A stretch of 64,000 nt of DNA from Haemonchus contortus (GCA_000469685.2 LS997565.1:13326005-13390004); one strand, 5' to 3'; shown: positions 23,223-36,007, counted from the first letter of the stretch. Notes: generated from the letters alone by a model not told the origin. A program made the numbers and translations.

Positions 23223-24144
23223 ATAAATGGAACATGTTCGATGAGAGAATCTTATAATCTTATAAAATTTCCATATTCTGACCCAAATCTTCGCGTACTT
23301 TCGAAGAAAGGTAAAATTTTAAAGAGTCAGCTCAGCTCTGTAAAGAGCTTTAAAGAGCTGGAAATGAAGTTCAAGTCGATCTTCCGAATCGTGCACATTA
23401 GTGGAGATATAAGAATAACTTTCCTATAGGCGTGCTCTAGGGTTTCTATTTTTCAAGTCCTTTTCACCAAAGTTTAAAAAAAACAAAATTTTAAACGGTC
23501 ACTCTCGGTTAAACAGGTAGGGGTTTCTAGGCATCAAATAGGAACATGTCGGTTTGTTGCCAATCTTCAGGATCCCTTCATAAACAAGGATATTAATGAT
23601 TTAAAATAAACCTGGAGTTCCGCATGAACGAATTTTCGACCGATAATTTAGATCAACTCGAGAACATTTTTTTCTTGTGAATATTCAATAAGTTGTAATG
23701 CTTGACAACAGTGAGCTAAATGGGGTCCATATAAATGCTTGACGCAAACCTTTCATCTTGCTTGATCGTGCATTAGAAAAGCATGAGATTTTTAAGTTTT
23801 TTTTCTTTAAATTTATGACTTCTTTTCTCCTCTAAAATGCATGAAGCCAGCAGTCTTTAAAGTACAGCCATTATGTACTTATCCCGAGAAAAAAGTAAGA
23901 AAAAGAATAGAGGAAATAATCAATTTCAACACCTGCTGCATAAAAACTGTAGCAAAGAAAAGGCGGCGAAATTCGTGACAAATATCAATCCCGATGTGAG
24001 CCTTTTCTTCAGATCCCCGTAATGCCACTTTGGTTTTAGGAGCGATTTCCAGTAGAGCGATGCAGATTTCCGGGCCACTTAAATGCTAACAATAAGATGA
24101 GGAAGTGAGAGAGTAAAGATTAGGGAAAGGGCTGGAAGTGGGGA

Positions 24145-24160
24145 GGGGGGGGGGGGGGGG
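24145..24160 (+). repeat. Poly(G) run
   Basis: Sixteen consecutive G within a wider G-rich stretch (about 24130-24180). Similar runs occur at 29367-29380 and 34967-34978. Confidence 0.9.
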
Positions 24161-24715
24161 TGGGGGCGAGGGATGGGGGAGAAGATGTGTACTTGTCGCC
24201 CAAAACCAGGCTATCTCTACGACCAAGTATATACTGAGTATGAACAAATGATTCGAACTCACTTCCCACAGTGGGATTGACCGTTTTTATCAATAAAATC
24301 AAACGGATGCTATACATTGTTAAGGCTTTTAAGTAATCGATTATTTCTCTATTTTATTCATACTTGAAATAGATTCATTGATAAACGAAAATAGTATTGA
24401 GAAACAAACTACTAATACTTGATAAAAGGCAGAAGAATCGGCTATGTCTATAGAAAGGACTGTTTTACCATTGTAATGTTTTGGATGCCTTTCGTCGGGT
24501 ATCAACAACTTAACAATCGGAAAAAAAGAAGAAAAAGGTTTTGTCTTTTGGTTTACTCACTTGTCTATTCATTGAAAACCTGAACATGATTCCCTTGAAA
24601 AAATTCACCATCAAGAAATGAACGAACATATAAATAAAAAATATTCGATAAAGGGAAAGACAACTTAGCTTCTTCGGATACGATGCACTAGGATCGAAAC
24701 TGTCGCGACGCGGCG

Positions 24716-24965
24716 AAAGAGACGCCGCGCGCGATGGAGTGTAGCAGAATGCAGCATTAAGTAAGAAATACAGGAACAAAAGAACTAACATTAGAATCAT
24801 GCCAAAATAATAATCGCATATCGATTGAGCTGTATGAAAACGCTAGAACTGTAATAACGAGGCGAATGGACCGAGACTGCCGCGCGCGGCAAATTCATAA
24901 TTATAATAGATAATAATAATTACACAATAAAAAGACTACACGAAACCGATCTTACTCCCGTCTCC
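24716..24965. repeat. Dispersed repeat, copy 1 of 2
   Basis: It begins at a CpG-rich GACGCCGCGCGCGATGGAGT and includes GCTAGAACTGTAATAACG and CTGCCGCGCGCGGCAAATTC. The same order of phrases occurs at 53346-53573 in the same orientation. The CG-rich blocks at both ends could be short inverted ends. Confidence 0.65.
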
Positions 24966-26520
24966 TGGATTCTTCACCTGGCATCTCACATCTGAAGAAG
25001 TGAACAGGAGGTCTTTGACGTATTCAACCACTAGAGGAATGTTATTGCCTGATGTACAGCTATGTACGTCAAACATTTTTAATTATGTATGGGACTAGAT
25101 TAGAGACAGCTACAATCCGAGAATATGAGAAATTTTACTGAAGTAAACAAGTTTTTGAACTCCAAAAAAACTATGCACTAAGAGGGTTCACTATGTGTTG
25201 ATTGGAAATGAAATATTCGTATTGGAATATGAAAAACAACGTTATGACGTGAGCCTTGGCTCGGTTTTACAGCGTATTAGGGCTAGCCTCCATGGAATTG
25301 TTTGGGAAAAAAGGTTAACGAAATTTCTGTTTACCACCACTCCTCGAAGAAGCTCTCCTGATTGAAGTCCTTGAACATCATAAAGAGATTATAGGATTTG
25401 AGCCTTCCGTAGTCTGTTTCTTCCCCTATATTCTGCTGACCATTAAGTCTGGGGCTTCTGTAGACTCTATACGCCGCATTACTGCGAGGATTTGAACTTG
25501 TAAGGAACTCAGGGCAAGGTTTCCTCATGGAGTTGACAAGATCTGATCAATGGGTAGGTAAGTGGGAAGATGGTCACCACTAAGATGGCCAAAAAGCATT
25601 GTAGGCATGGACCACGTGCGATGCCCAGAGTTTCAAATTTGAAGTACCAGTTAAACGCCAGGTCAAACCGCAGGCTATCTCTTCCAATACTTCTATAACC
25701 CGCTTAAAAGGCGAATAAGATGTTTGATGAGAATGTGAGGGCACGGAATCCTGCGAGTAGCGGTTCGGGGAAGACCTTCAAAACATCTTCTAGTAGATGG
25801 GGACTTTTAGCCGATGACAAGATCCACAGCGTGTAGTGATGTGTGGATGCCAAAATAGTCATGCAGATGGCCTAAAACATGAAGGGCTAGCGGTGTTGGA
25901 GCTCAGCCATCCCACCAGTGCATAAAACTTGATTCATGGAAGCAACGGGTAATATGATGGTCCGATGTATCAATTGAGAAACCGTCAAAGGCGGATCCCA
26001 GTAGTTGGAAAGTTTCCAAATAGGAAATTACTATCGGGTGGGTGGACTATCGTTTCCAGGACGTGATGTCTGTCTCCCATTTTATGAACGTAGAAAGAAT
26101 CAGTTTCGAACCTGAAGCACAGCTACAGTAATAATGTTTCTTCAGGGTCTTCTTTTTAGTACTTTCTTTTATCACCTTTTTTGATCCCCTTATTCATTCA
26201 TTGATTCCTTCACGTGCAGCTATACTAGCCTTTGAAGGAAATGGTATCAAATGTTTGAATGGAAATTTTGAATTCGGGGAACGAACACATCCTTCTGGAA
26301 CGATGATCTTCTAATGAAACCGGGTACATCGGTACACTGAAAGATAGCATTCAGAAGAGCACATCAAGATTGGGCCTCGTATTCATTTCACTACCCTGAA
26401 TACTCACTTTTGTGGTAGCAATAACTACAACAGTTAGTAGAATTTTAAAGGACTCGGGACTGGAGGTATCAGGGTGGATCAGTACAATACACCAGAGAAT
26501 ATTACGTAACCTATCAAGAG

Positions 26521-26812
26521 AGGCGGAGGTGGTTTAGTGGTAAGTGGCGCACTACATCACACGCACGGTCAGGGGTTCGAATCCCGGATCGATGCCCGCC
26601 TAGGCTAACCAAGCCTTCCATCCCTCCGGGGTCGGTTAATTGGTTTCAGACTCATCTGGGAGGATAAAAGCACTGACTTGTATATCGGCTGGCCACCGCA
26701 AGTCATTGTATAGGCATCATACGCACTCATTACGCCACTACTATTCTGAATTGAAGTCGAATGCGGGAGCGCATCCTCAGACGGGATTGATCAACGCCAA
26801 AAACTTTATCCT
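26521..26812 (+). repeat. tRNA-derived SINE, best reference copy
   Basis: The head carries an RNA polymerase III A box, TGGTTTAGTGG (26530-26540), fitting TRGYNNARNNG exactly, and a B box GGTTCGAATCC (26574-26584). It then runs through CGCCTAGGCTAACCAAGCC, GGTCGGTTAATTGG, TCTGGGAGGATAAAAGCACT and CCACCGCAAGTCATTGTATA to GTCGAATGCGGGAGCGCATC and a tail GGGATTGATCAACGCC..AAACTTTATCC. About 290 bp, no protein coding. Twelve other copies or fragments lie in this window on both strands. Confidence 0.92.
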
Positions 26813-27644
26813 CAAACTTTTATCAAGAGAACTCTTTCGAGGGCCTACGATCCATTTATGTCCAGGAGTTGCTATACAGCAAGTCTCTCTTGAACGTATG
26901 CAGTTGGAATCTACCTTGAAAAGATTACGCATTATTCAGCTGGCTTTCCAGGAAGATCTGTACCGCCTCTAATTTCGAGGTAAAGCGAAATAGTGTTTTT
27001 TGGCCATTGATCTTATGTATATAATGCATGGCAGGTGAAAGCACTGAACATTCTGCTGACAATACCAGTTAAATTGAAAAATAGGTTTAATGAAGCACGT
27101 TGTACATACTCAGAAGGAGCCACTACTACACAAGTGGTGCTACGGTAGTGCACTCCCTGCATGCACAAGAGAATCTAGCATTCTTCGAAATCTACGAAAA
27201 TGGTTCAAAAGATCAGTGGAAGTATTCATGGATGAAAAGGACCCTCGACTCGCTTCTCTCTACCCTGAGTTAGCATATGTAGTTCATGAAGTAAAAAACG
27301 ATGGAGTTCTCAGAAGTAAGCCCATTTTGAGAAATTTGAGATGCGACTGCAAATCGCAACGACGAATTTGAGATCTAGTACGAATGTGGTTCGGTATATG
27401 CAAGTTGGATGGGGTTTCTCACGTATGAATCCTGGGAATAGGGAATTCTGAAGGAGATTCTACAGGAGACATAAGGCAATGTAGTATACTCGATAGGAAA
27501 TTAAGTTCCGTCCATAGGAAGAAATACCAAATTAACTGAACGGAAGTAATTAAAACCATTCTGCAACAATAATTGAAGTATCACTACAATTCTCGTCAAC
27601 ACATTTTGAAACGTCATCGAAAGTCCGCCTTTTCATCGGACTCC

Positions 27645-27920
27645 TTATAACTCGCTATACCCGGCTTGGTTATATGCAGGGTCGAGCTCCGCATGGATTC
27701 GGAACTCAATGAACAACAATTTGTTCTCGGCCTTCTTAAAATACTGCAATGTTTCAAGTGCAACGGGAGGAACTCCTTTGTTACGAGCCTTGTAAGGAGA
27801 TTCTAGGAGCTCAGCGAATCGAACTTTCGGGGAAAAATCCTGTACAGTATCGTCAAAAGGCTTTCCACCAAAAATCATACTCTCAAGGAAACCCAAGTAT
27901 AATAAATGGTAGTAATTCAA
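27645..27920 (-). CDS. Unrecognised open frame, 91 codons
   Basis: Not recognised. A frame open for 91 codons on the minus strand, ending in TAA at 27645. It contains MIFGGKPFDDTVQDFSPKVR, LESPYKARNKGVPPVALETL and a final LDPAYNQAGYSEL. The composition is protein-like, with mixed charged and aromatic residues and no repeats. I found no partner exon with matching phase. It could be the last exon of an unseen gene, a gene fragment or chance. Confidence 0.3.
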   Translation of the reverse strand: MNYYHLLYLGFLESMIFGGKPFDDTVQDFSPKVRFAELLESPYKARNKGVPPVALETLQYFKKAENKLLFIEFRIHAELDPAYNQAGYSEL

Positions 27921-29104
27921 TGTCGAGCAAAGAAAAGCGAGTACTAATACTTTTTAAGGGTGCAATAATCTACCAAATCGTTTATTTTATCGACCAGTTG
28001 GGCTACGCACACTAACGCGTGCACCATGCCATGCCCACTACCGCTTGATTACGATTTGTTAGAGGACCAATATGAACAATGTCGGTTCCCTTCTCATAAC
28101 CGTTTCCCCATTAGGTGATATTCCCCATTTGGAACGATCCGCTTTAAGGGTATTGATCTCTTGACACTAATAGGTGATCGTGGAGTTGTTTCCATTTTAA
28201 CCTCCTCTAGTTCCTAGGGCTTTGATAGTCTTGGTTGTGGGAAGCGTGTTGTGATTTACAGTCTGTAACTTCATAAATGGATTGGATGTTAATCAACGGC
28301 CCAATATAAAGAGCATCGGTCGACTTTCTTTTTCATAACTGTTTTCTCACCGCGCACTTGTGATCTCCACGCTCTTGATCGTGCCTACGTGACTTTTGCG
28401 AGGACACACAAACGGACACACAAAGTTAGCGGTTTATATATATAGAGGATTTGTGAGTTCAGTCGGAAATTGTGGCTGCATTTGTTTATCTATTTGTTTA
28501 TTTATCCACTATATCAGCTAAGCTCTCCCTTATGTTATATCCCACAAGTTCGTTGAACAGACTGAGATGTTGAGAAATATCAAATATCAAATAAGAAGCA
28601 GCTGAAGAAGTGGCAGAGGACATTAAGTAAATCATACTACAAGGTTTTCCTCGATACCTCGGAGGTTGTTTACTCCTGGAGGAACTTCCGCATAGCTGAA
28701 TGGGAAACACAGGAGCAATTTCTCTCCAGCAGGTCTTCCTGCCCGACAAAATCTATTCATAATAAGAAGCAAAGCAAAAGAAGGATACGCTCTGGTAGCC
28801 TTCCCCGAAGGGATGCGCCACGCATATGGCCTTTTTTCAGAAGGTAAAAAATGATGGGCGAACGAAAAACGGTTCAGTCTCAGTCTCAGTTATTGTTCTC
28901 TCTCTTCTCTTTCTTTCTCTCGCTTTCGCTTCCAGGAAGTATCTGCTGTTGTTCAGTGTTGGGGATAGGAAGGCGAAGTGTTCAGGAGAGAAAAAATGCT
29001 CAACAAGATGAATCTAAATATAAGTCCATTAACACACTTGAAAAAGAACTTCACATTTTGTTTGGCTAATATCACAAGATCATAGTCTCCCCCTAGTTTC
29101 TGCC

Positions 29105-31900
29105 TCATCCGAAGAATCGCTTGAACATTTTCCTTTGGCTAGAATGCCCCATATTGATAAAGAAGTCGATGATTAACATGACCGCCGCAAACACCAAGCA
29201 AAGGACTCCTATATAGAGCCGCTACTGACCTTGGATCTTGCACAGTCTCCCCTTTCCCCCACTCCACTAACATATAGAGCCTTTACTCACCTTAGATGTG
29301 CAATTTCCACCCCCCTCTCCCCCTCCCTCCCCTTCCTGTTCTAGCCCTATAGGAGGATATATAAGAGGGGGGGGGGGGGGTAGGGAGCCGGCGAACCTGA
29401 TTTGAAGAACGGTGATTATCTCAATCATTCCAAGCAGAAAGAGAGATCTGCAGGAAGCTGAAATGACAGAGACAGCAAGGAAGTGAGGATTTAGGGACTG
29501 GTCAAAGTAGGCAAGGTATGGAGACAGTAACACAAATCTTCATGTTAATCCAATTGGTAGAATAATAGGGCTCTGGATAGGCACTGTATATAACGAAAAC
29601 GGGGTAAGAAATTTGATGCAGGCACAGATGAAGCAGAATTTCTGCTCTAGAGAGGGTGGAATATCCAACAAGTGGAGGGAGCCCACTGCTGAAGAACATC
29701 TTTTCTAAGCTTTGCAATGACGTCTTGAGGAAAGCAAACGAGGTTTCCGGGAAGGGTATTCAGAAGGGCAGCTGTCCAGTAAGTGATTTGCAGAAGGACA
29801 AAGTGCGATCTATCAAAAAAAGGTGCCTCTTTGAAATCACGTCTCAATCAAAGGTATTCAGACGTCTGCTTACTTCCAGGAACGAAAGTAATGCCAACAT
29901 TGGGGGCGGGACGAAAAAACGACACGCCCCGTTAAAGTGGCTCTTTGTAGGTTCTCCAATAAGGGATGCTATCCTGCTATCTTGCAACTTTTTCAGTCAT
30001 TTAGGCGAGAAGAATGGGATCGATGGCAATAAGGACGGAAGCCATGAAGAGCCGTCAATTAGATAAGGACAAGTAGAAATTGAAATTTCAATGGAAAGCA
30101 ATCAGCAATGGACACAAATTTGTGGGTTTAGAAGCAATAACGAAAAGTAGGGGACGTGAAATATTCACGAATCAAGCTGGAATGAGGTTGTTGCTTCCTT
30201 GTGGGTGAGGCAACGGGAAATAACCATTCAGTCAAATCTCCTTCGTTATTTCCGACCGGAGTATCATTTTCAACACCCTTCTGCACAGTGATGCTTCCCC
30301 ACATTTGGCTACGATCGTTGCCAAGTAGATAATGTAAACAGGATCTCTTCCTCAGGGTCATTTACTGGAATAGGTCGGATGAAATGTAGAGCCGTGCGTT
30401 TTGACCGACTAACGGAGGAAATCCCATTCTCCCCTTCTAGCACAGTGAGGGCCTATGAATACAACACTGGCCTGTAGAACGATTTGGGAAGTCAGCCCTT
30501 GAAATTCCTATTCGTTCTCCCAAACAGTTCTCGTATCCATCATGCAAATTTTCAAAAAAAAAGCTTCTCAACCTTATACCAGAGGGTGATAACGGTACTT
30601 TCTGCGTGTGCTGCCTTTATTAGAGCGGAACCAGGACCTTAAATAGCAGAAACGTGGCGGTTCTACTGGACGTTTATGGGAAGATGTTTCGGGTTCCAAG
30701 TGCTGAGTTGACCTTATAATATGTACTGCACCGATCTTGTGTTCTAGCGATAGTTCTGGTTACTTTCCTCCCACACAGATCAGAAGGGTTTTCTGAAGTC
30801 CTTATCGTTGTCAGCAACTACATATTCTATGAACTCGAAGCAAAGTGGATGCAAAAATAACTGCAGAAATGAACTCTGATTCCATGTGTGGTGGGTATCA
30901 ATCAGAGACGATAATACATTTTCTCACTTCGGCAACTACAAATCTAAACATGGATCATAGCTCAAGCATTTGCAGAGTCATAGAAGAAACCCATGCCGTT
31001 TTCTCCTGCACAAAAACGAAGCCACAAACGAAGTTTAAGTTCCAAAGAGATGGAAATTGCATAATTACTTTGTTTTATGCTTTTTGGTCAAAAGCCATTC
31101 GGAAAAAAGTACACAGCGACGCTTAAAGGGGAAGACTTGAGAGGAAATCAGATCTAGTACATTACCACTGTTTGGTATAAACTCGAGCACCAAACGAGAA
31201 AGCGGTATAACTCGTCCAACTGACAGCTAACACGCATCATCTTTGCTTGAGATTTGAGAATGCATTTATGCTCCATCTAAAATGGAGAGGAACTGAACGT
31301 TGCGGCTCAAGGAGCCCAGATGAGCCGCACGAGCTCGCGGCGGGTCTTTGGCATCGAATGGTGCTGTCTTCAACAGTTGTGATTACACTAATGATGAAAA
31401 ATAACAAAGAATGTCAAATGACTCAAAATCTCCTTACCAGACTACAACGTAGAATTCAGAAGACCCATGAAAAGCTGAACTAACGGGATACCTCCTAAGA
31501 CAGAACAAGAGACTATCTATGTCTGATTGAATTTTATTTTTGGAGCACATGCAGTAGTAGTAGATCGACATTGGATACAGTATTTCTCGTTCTTCGAGCA
31601 ATAATGCTAGGCGAGGAGGCATTGATATTTTAGTAAGGGCAGTGGGAAGGATGTAGAACAGAATGCCGAATTTCGAGAGTGGGGCTTATCTGCTAGTTCG
31701 AAGCGCCAAAAAAAATGAAGTTGGGAATCCATAAAAAAAGACTGCAAAGTAAATGATTTCTAATCTGCGGGTGTCAAAAACTCCCACGAACACTCGCGAA
31801 AAAAATTGCAGGAAATTGAACAGGTCCACAACAGGAGTGCCGCTGGGGCTGAACATTAGGAAGGCGATAAGCTTAAACCACAATATGGAAAGTTTGCGCT
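29105..31900 (-). pseudogene. Serpentine (chemo)receptor-like segments, probably decayed
   Basis: Several minus-strand segments look like pieces of one seven-helix receptor. At 31883-31690 a helix reads LEIIYFAVFFYGFPTSFFLA. At about 29800-29730 there is LLQITYWTAALLNTLPGNLV. At about 29480-29400 SCRSLFLLGMIEIITVLQI lies between a good acceptor (CATTTCAG) and a GT donor. At 29222-29105 a last helix, LYIGVLCLVFAAVMLIIDFF, is followed by a basic tail KMFKRFFG and TGA. The segments do not join cleanly: frames change and stops intervene near 31680 and 29230. A nematode chemoreceptor family is likely, but I cannot name the class. It could instead be a live gene with exons I mis-set. Confidence 0.35.
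29367..29380 (+). repeat. Poly(G) run
   Basis: Fourteen consecutive G inside the receptor-like region, next to C-rich sequence at 29310-29335. Confidence 0.9.
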
Positions 31901-32971
31901 CGAGTATAGGGTTTCTCCTGGAACCAGATTAGCGAAATTTTCTTGCGAACACTTTGATGCACCTACTTACTCGGTACTTTCTAGAAGGGTCATAAGGATC
32001 AAAGGCTATTCGCTGCGTTGTTAGAGAAGGAGTGTTCAGGACGTACCTGATGAAAATTTCACAAAGAACCCAGTTTTTTTTGGATTATCCCGGCAAGTCC
32101 AAAGATTTTAGAACACCGTACTGGAATGTCCGGCCAAAGTGAAGATTGATTCTCGACCTTCTGGTTTTCAAGCGTTGAAACAGAACCGCTTCAGAAAAGC
32201 TCCGAAGTCCGGTAACTGACACGAGTTTCGATGGGAATGGCAAAATCAGCTACGAAATGGCAAAATTTGAATTCGTAAAGACGTATGGGTCAAACTCGGG
32301 AAGACCGTCCGGCATCCCTAAGGTAATAGGGTCAAATAAGCAAGAAAGAAGGAGCCGGACAAGCCGGATGTGTTCAGCTCATACACATGTGTAGTGTCCA
32401 TGGGCACTGGTTCCTCGGAAAATTGCAGAATATTCGAGAAGACGTTTGTATAGCTCTTCGCAGATGCTTCCCGAACGACCTAATACAAAAGCAGTTCAAG
32501 CCTCACACAGCGTGTCTACCGTCAAAGCCATGACGAGCCCCGACCCTCCTCGACCGTCCCCCATTCTATTCTGATATGAAACCGTACAACCTCTACCCAT
32601 TTAAACTTCGAAACAGTTCCTGGATAACAAAGAGCTCTGTGATATCAATTATTTACGTCAGAAACTAACTGATTGGATCAAGTCGCAAGATAACGACTTC
32701 AGCGAGGGCGCCATTAATAATGACGAATACCGATGGGGTAGAACTTGACACCGTTATTGAGTAAATCCAATTATTTTATTGAATAATCTCATATTTTTTA
32801 TTAGTGAGGAGAACCTATTTCCTTGTCTGGGCGAGCGGAAACCACTGATCACAATCGACTGAAAAATGGGAAAAATTAATCAACAACAAGGAAGTACGGG
32901 GGATTTGTTTACGTCGAAACAGCAGCAGATCTAGGCTTGCTTCACAAGGTACAGACAGAATTCAAAAACTG

Positions 32972-33115
32972 GAAAAGTGCCACATCGTAATCAACTGTGA
33001 GCCGCTAGTGCCTCTAGTAATTTCTGGGCTTTCATACAAATATGACCCCTCATCATTCTCCAGAGGCATCAGAACCTCTAGTGACTCACAGTTGTTTACA
33101 AAATGACACTTTTTG
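32972..33115. repeat. Inverted-repeat element, 144 bp
   Basis: The left arm GGAAAAGTGCCACATCGTAA..CAACTGTGAGCCGCTAGTG faces AACTGTGAGTCACTAGAGG and TACAAAATGACACTTTTTGG read from the right. Arms are about 48 bp with roughly four-fifths identity. The size and layout fit a small MITE. Confidence 0.65.
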
Positions 33116-33460
33116 GCTATTGATTTCTTTCTATTTCTGAGAAAACAGTTCATAACTGCGGATGAAGTGAATTAATTAAGAAATAGGAAGACCTGAAAAC
33201 AGTTCCTTCCAAGCTACAATCTGATAGGAACTTTCGTTCCCGGCATTGACTGAGGCACTGAGCAAGAAAGATCTACTCCGAGTTTTGCCCCGTGAAACAC
33301 TGATGTGTTCAGAAAGTGTCTACCATAAGCTCACAAAAAGAAAACTCCGGATTCCCGTTGAATTTTTAAGTTTTCCATGCATACTATGAACGAGCACTGC
33401 CCATTTGTACAGGACGTCCAGAAATTATGGGAGCCCAAGTTAGGGTGTCCCAAAGTTAAA

Positions 33461-33700
33461 GGGTAAAGGATAAAGCTTTTGGCGTTGATCAATCCCGTCT
33501 GAGGGATGCGCCCCCGCACTTGACTTCCATTTGGAATCGTAGTGGTGTAATGAATGCGTATGCGGCCTATACATTGACTTGTGGTGGCCAGCCGATGTGC
33601 AAGTTAGTGCTGCTATCCTCCCAGACAAGTCTGGTACCAATAAACCAAGCCCGAAGGGATGGAAGGCTCGGTTGGCCTAGGCAGGCATCGATCCGGGATC
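33461..33700 (-). repeat. tRNA-derived SINE, head missing
   Basis: The tail (GATAAAGCTTTTGGCGTTGA) and body (CAGACAAGTCTGGTACCAAT, GGCCTAGGCAGGCATCGATC) are well kept. The tRNA-like head with both boxes is absent, as in a truncated insertion or deletion. Confidence 0.8.
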
Positions 33701-34927
33701 TCAAAATTATAAGCGCCAAAATTCAGAAACTTCTGAGACAGAAGTAATTTATTAAATATAGAATTTCACCCGCTAATAGGAAGGTTTTCTTGCAATATGC
33801 ATGATTACTGAAGTAAAACTCTCAATATCATTTAGATGCTCTAGGCTCATTCAATACCACTCGCGAACATAGGCATATGAGAGTGGGAGGGCATTATGAA
33901 ATTCCTTGGCATTCCGAAAATATCCGTACAAAAGGCTATTAAACGACACAGAGAAGAAGATTCAATCAAAAACTAACCAAAGAGGGGTAGAAAGATCAGC
34001 GATTCTAAAGTTAGGACTATTAAAATGGTCCGCTTGCGAGCCGATGGAAATCCTGGGTAACCCACCAAAAAGACGGCTTACGAGCGGGATTAATGGAAGT
34101 TTCCGGTGGAGCGGACTGTCAGGCAGAAGCTTTGTTGTGATTCCAAACTTACGCAGAAATGCCACTTCGTTTCCAAGTTCAACAGACAGTGTGTGGTTGA
34201 AAAATGCAGTAAGTTGCCGACCCACTTAAGCGGTGACTCACAACCCTTCATCGTTTTCTTTGACTGAAATTACTTTACGAGAAAACCACTCCGCGGGTGA
34301 TAAAATGATGACATGCGTGCTATAAACATCGAACGTACAATCTCTCACAAAAAGGTGCCATAAGAACCGCAAAATGATGTTTTTTAAGGAAGTCACGAGC
34401 AAGGGTGAGACGCCGTTGGTTCGGAAGTCGGTACCAGCGTGAAGAGTGACAAAGACGGGTGCTTAGAAAGCATACTGGTTGAAGAAGCATACGGAGCATT
34501 GATCCGATTCCGCTTCCTGATCGTGGTCTTCCCAGCAGGACGGTACTTCGGCTCACAGAGTCAAGCTCGCTGGTGGTGCCGAGGCTAGCTGCCCGACTTC
34601 ATTAGCAAAGAGGAATGCATATCCTGCTTTCCAGATCTTCACTCATTTGACTCGTTTGTATAGTCCCTGATTAAAAGAAGCAAGATTAAAAAACGGCTAA
34701 GAAGAAATGGAGGAGGATGCGTGCGTGCAACATGCGAGGAGTTCGGGAGCACTTCGGGGCTCAATCCACGCTCATGGGGATATTTTGGTATATTGTTATT
34801 GCATGTTGTAGCACATGATGTTAGCAAACGTGCGTATTAATTCCATTGACATTCTCAGCTGAGAAGCTTCCAATACATTGCCATGAATTGGCGCCCATAA
34901 TTTTGGGACACCCCGTTCATAGGGGAG

Positions 34928-35002
34928 AGGTTAATACGCCACTACCATGGCGAATGGAATACGAATGGGGGGGGGGGGCTACCCTCAGACGGAATTCATT
35001 TT
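34928..35002 (+). repeat. SINE tail fragment with poly(G) run
   Basis: AATACGCCACTACCATGGCG..GAATGGGG..CCTCAGACGGAATTCA matches the distal part of the SINE. The GCGGG of the consensus is expanded here to twelve G (34967-34978). Confidence 0.6.
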
Positions 35003-36007
35003 AAGCTCAACGAGTTTGGTGTCGTGTATTAAAAATCAACCATTCCGAATAGTCAGTTACTCAGCATTTGTTCGCTTTGGAGATCTCTTCTCGTTCATCA
35101 TACTATCTTGGTTGTGCAGTAATTGCAGTAATTAAAAAGAATAAACTAAAACATTCAGCAAATAAAACCAGCGAATTGCCGAGTCGCTAAGCCCAATGAG
35201 CAATGAAGCCCCACTCAACCTTGAAGTCCGTAACTAAGCTTGCAAGAATGAGCATTTTCACTTTACCCTTGGTTTTAACCAAAAATCTATGGTTAAAGGG
35301 AACATCTGGAAAGAGGTATTGTCGTATAACCAAGAGCCACGATCAGGTCATGAGCATCTGGGAGATCTTTGTCATCGGTGTTGTTCAGTGACCATGATCA
35401 ATTAATTCTTGAGTAACCCTTACAATCATTGGGTGTCTAGGTGCTAAAAGTCACCTGCGGGGGTTTTTGATGACCAGAGTCGATCTGTAAATAGGAATCA
35501 AGCTGCAGATGGCGTAGGTACATAATAGGTTCCCTGAAACGTTGCATAGCTTTATTAGAATCGGAGCAGAATTCCATCTGTCTGTTATACGTCACCTTTT
35601 CCTAGTGACTCACAGTCTCGTAGATGACTTTGTCTCGTAAAGTAGGGATGATTTTGATTCGAGTAAATGAGATAATGAGCAAATTTAAACAGCAACAAAT
35701 GTGGGAAGCGATATGATTCTAAACGAAGAAGTCACCCTGAGAGCTAGGAGTGGACCTCTTCCGGCTTGCTTCCTAAGAGATTTAGGACTCAAGACTTTGA
35801 AAAAAATGGCAATAGTTGAGAAAATTTTTGGGGGAACAAAATACAGTTCCATAACAGTCCCTGAGCAAAATGAGCTCTGAGCTGATAGACCACGAATTGA
35901 TCTATTTTTCACGAAGTGGTCTAGCTGACGTCAACTTTCTAGAATAAAATGTTGCTTACAGTATCCTTTAGCAAGATTTCACGATATAAAATAGAACAGA
36001 ATTCTGA

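Larger units (their letters stand above)
22281..29104. other. Gene-poor interval with repeats
   Basis: I find no confident gene. The interval holds SINEs (22925-23222, 26521-26812), a G-rich run (24145-24160), a repeat (24716-24965) that recurs at 53346-53573, and one unrecognised open frame on the minus strand (27645-27920). The frame at 27090-27371 on the plus strand (contains EPLLHKWCYGSALPACTRES) is open for 93 codons but has no further support. Confidence 0.4.

Noticed and set aside
23004..23429. 141-codon plus-strand frame
   Set aside because: Most of it is the antisense of the SINE at 22925-23222; similar frames appear in several other SINE copies.
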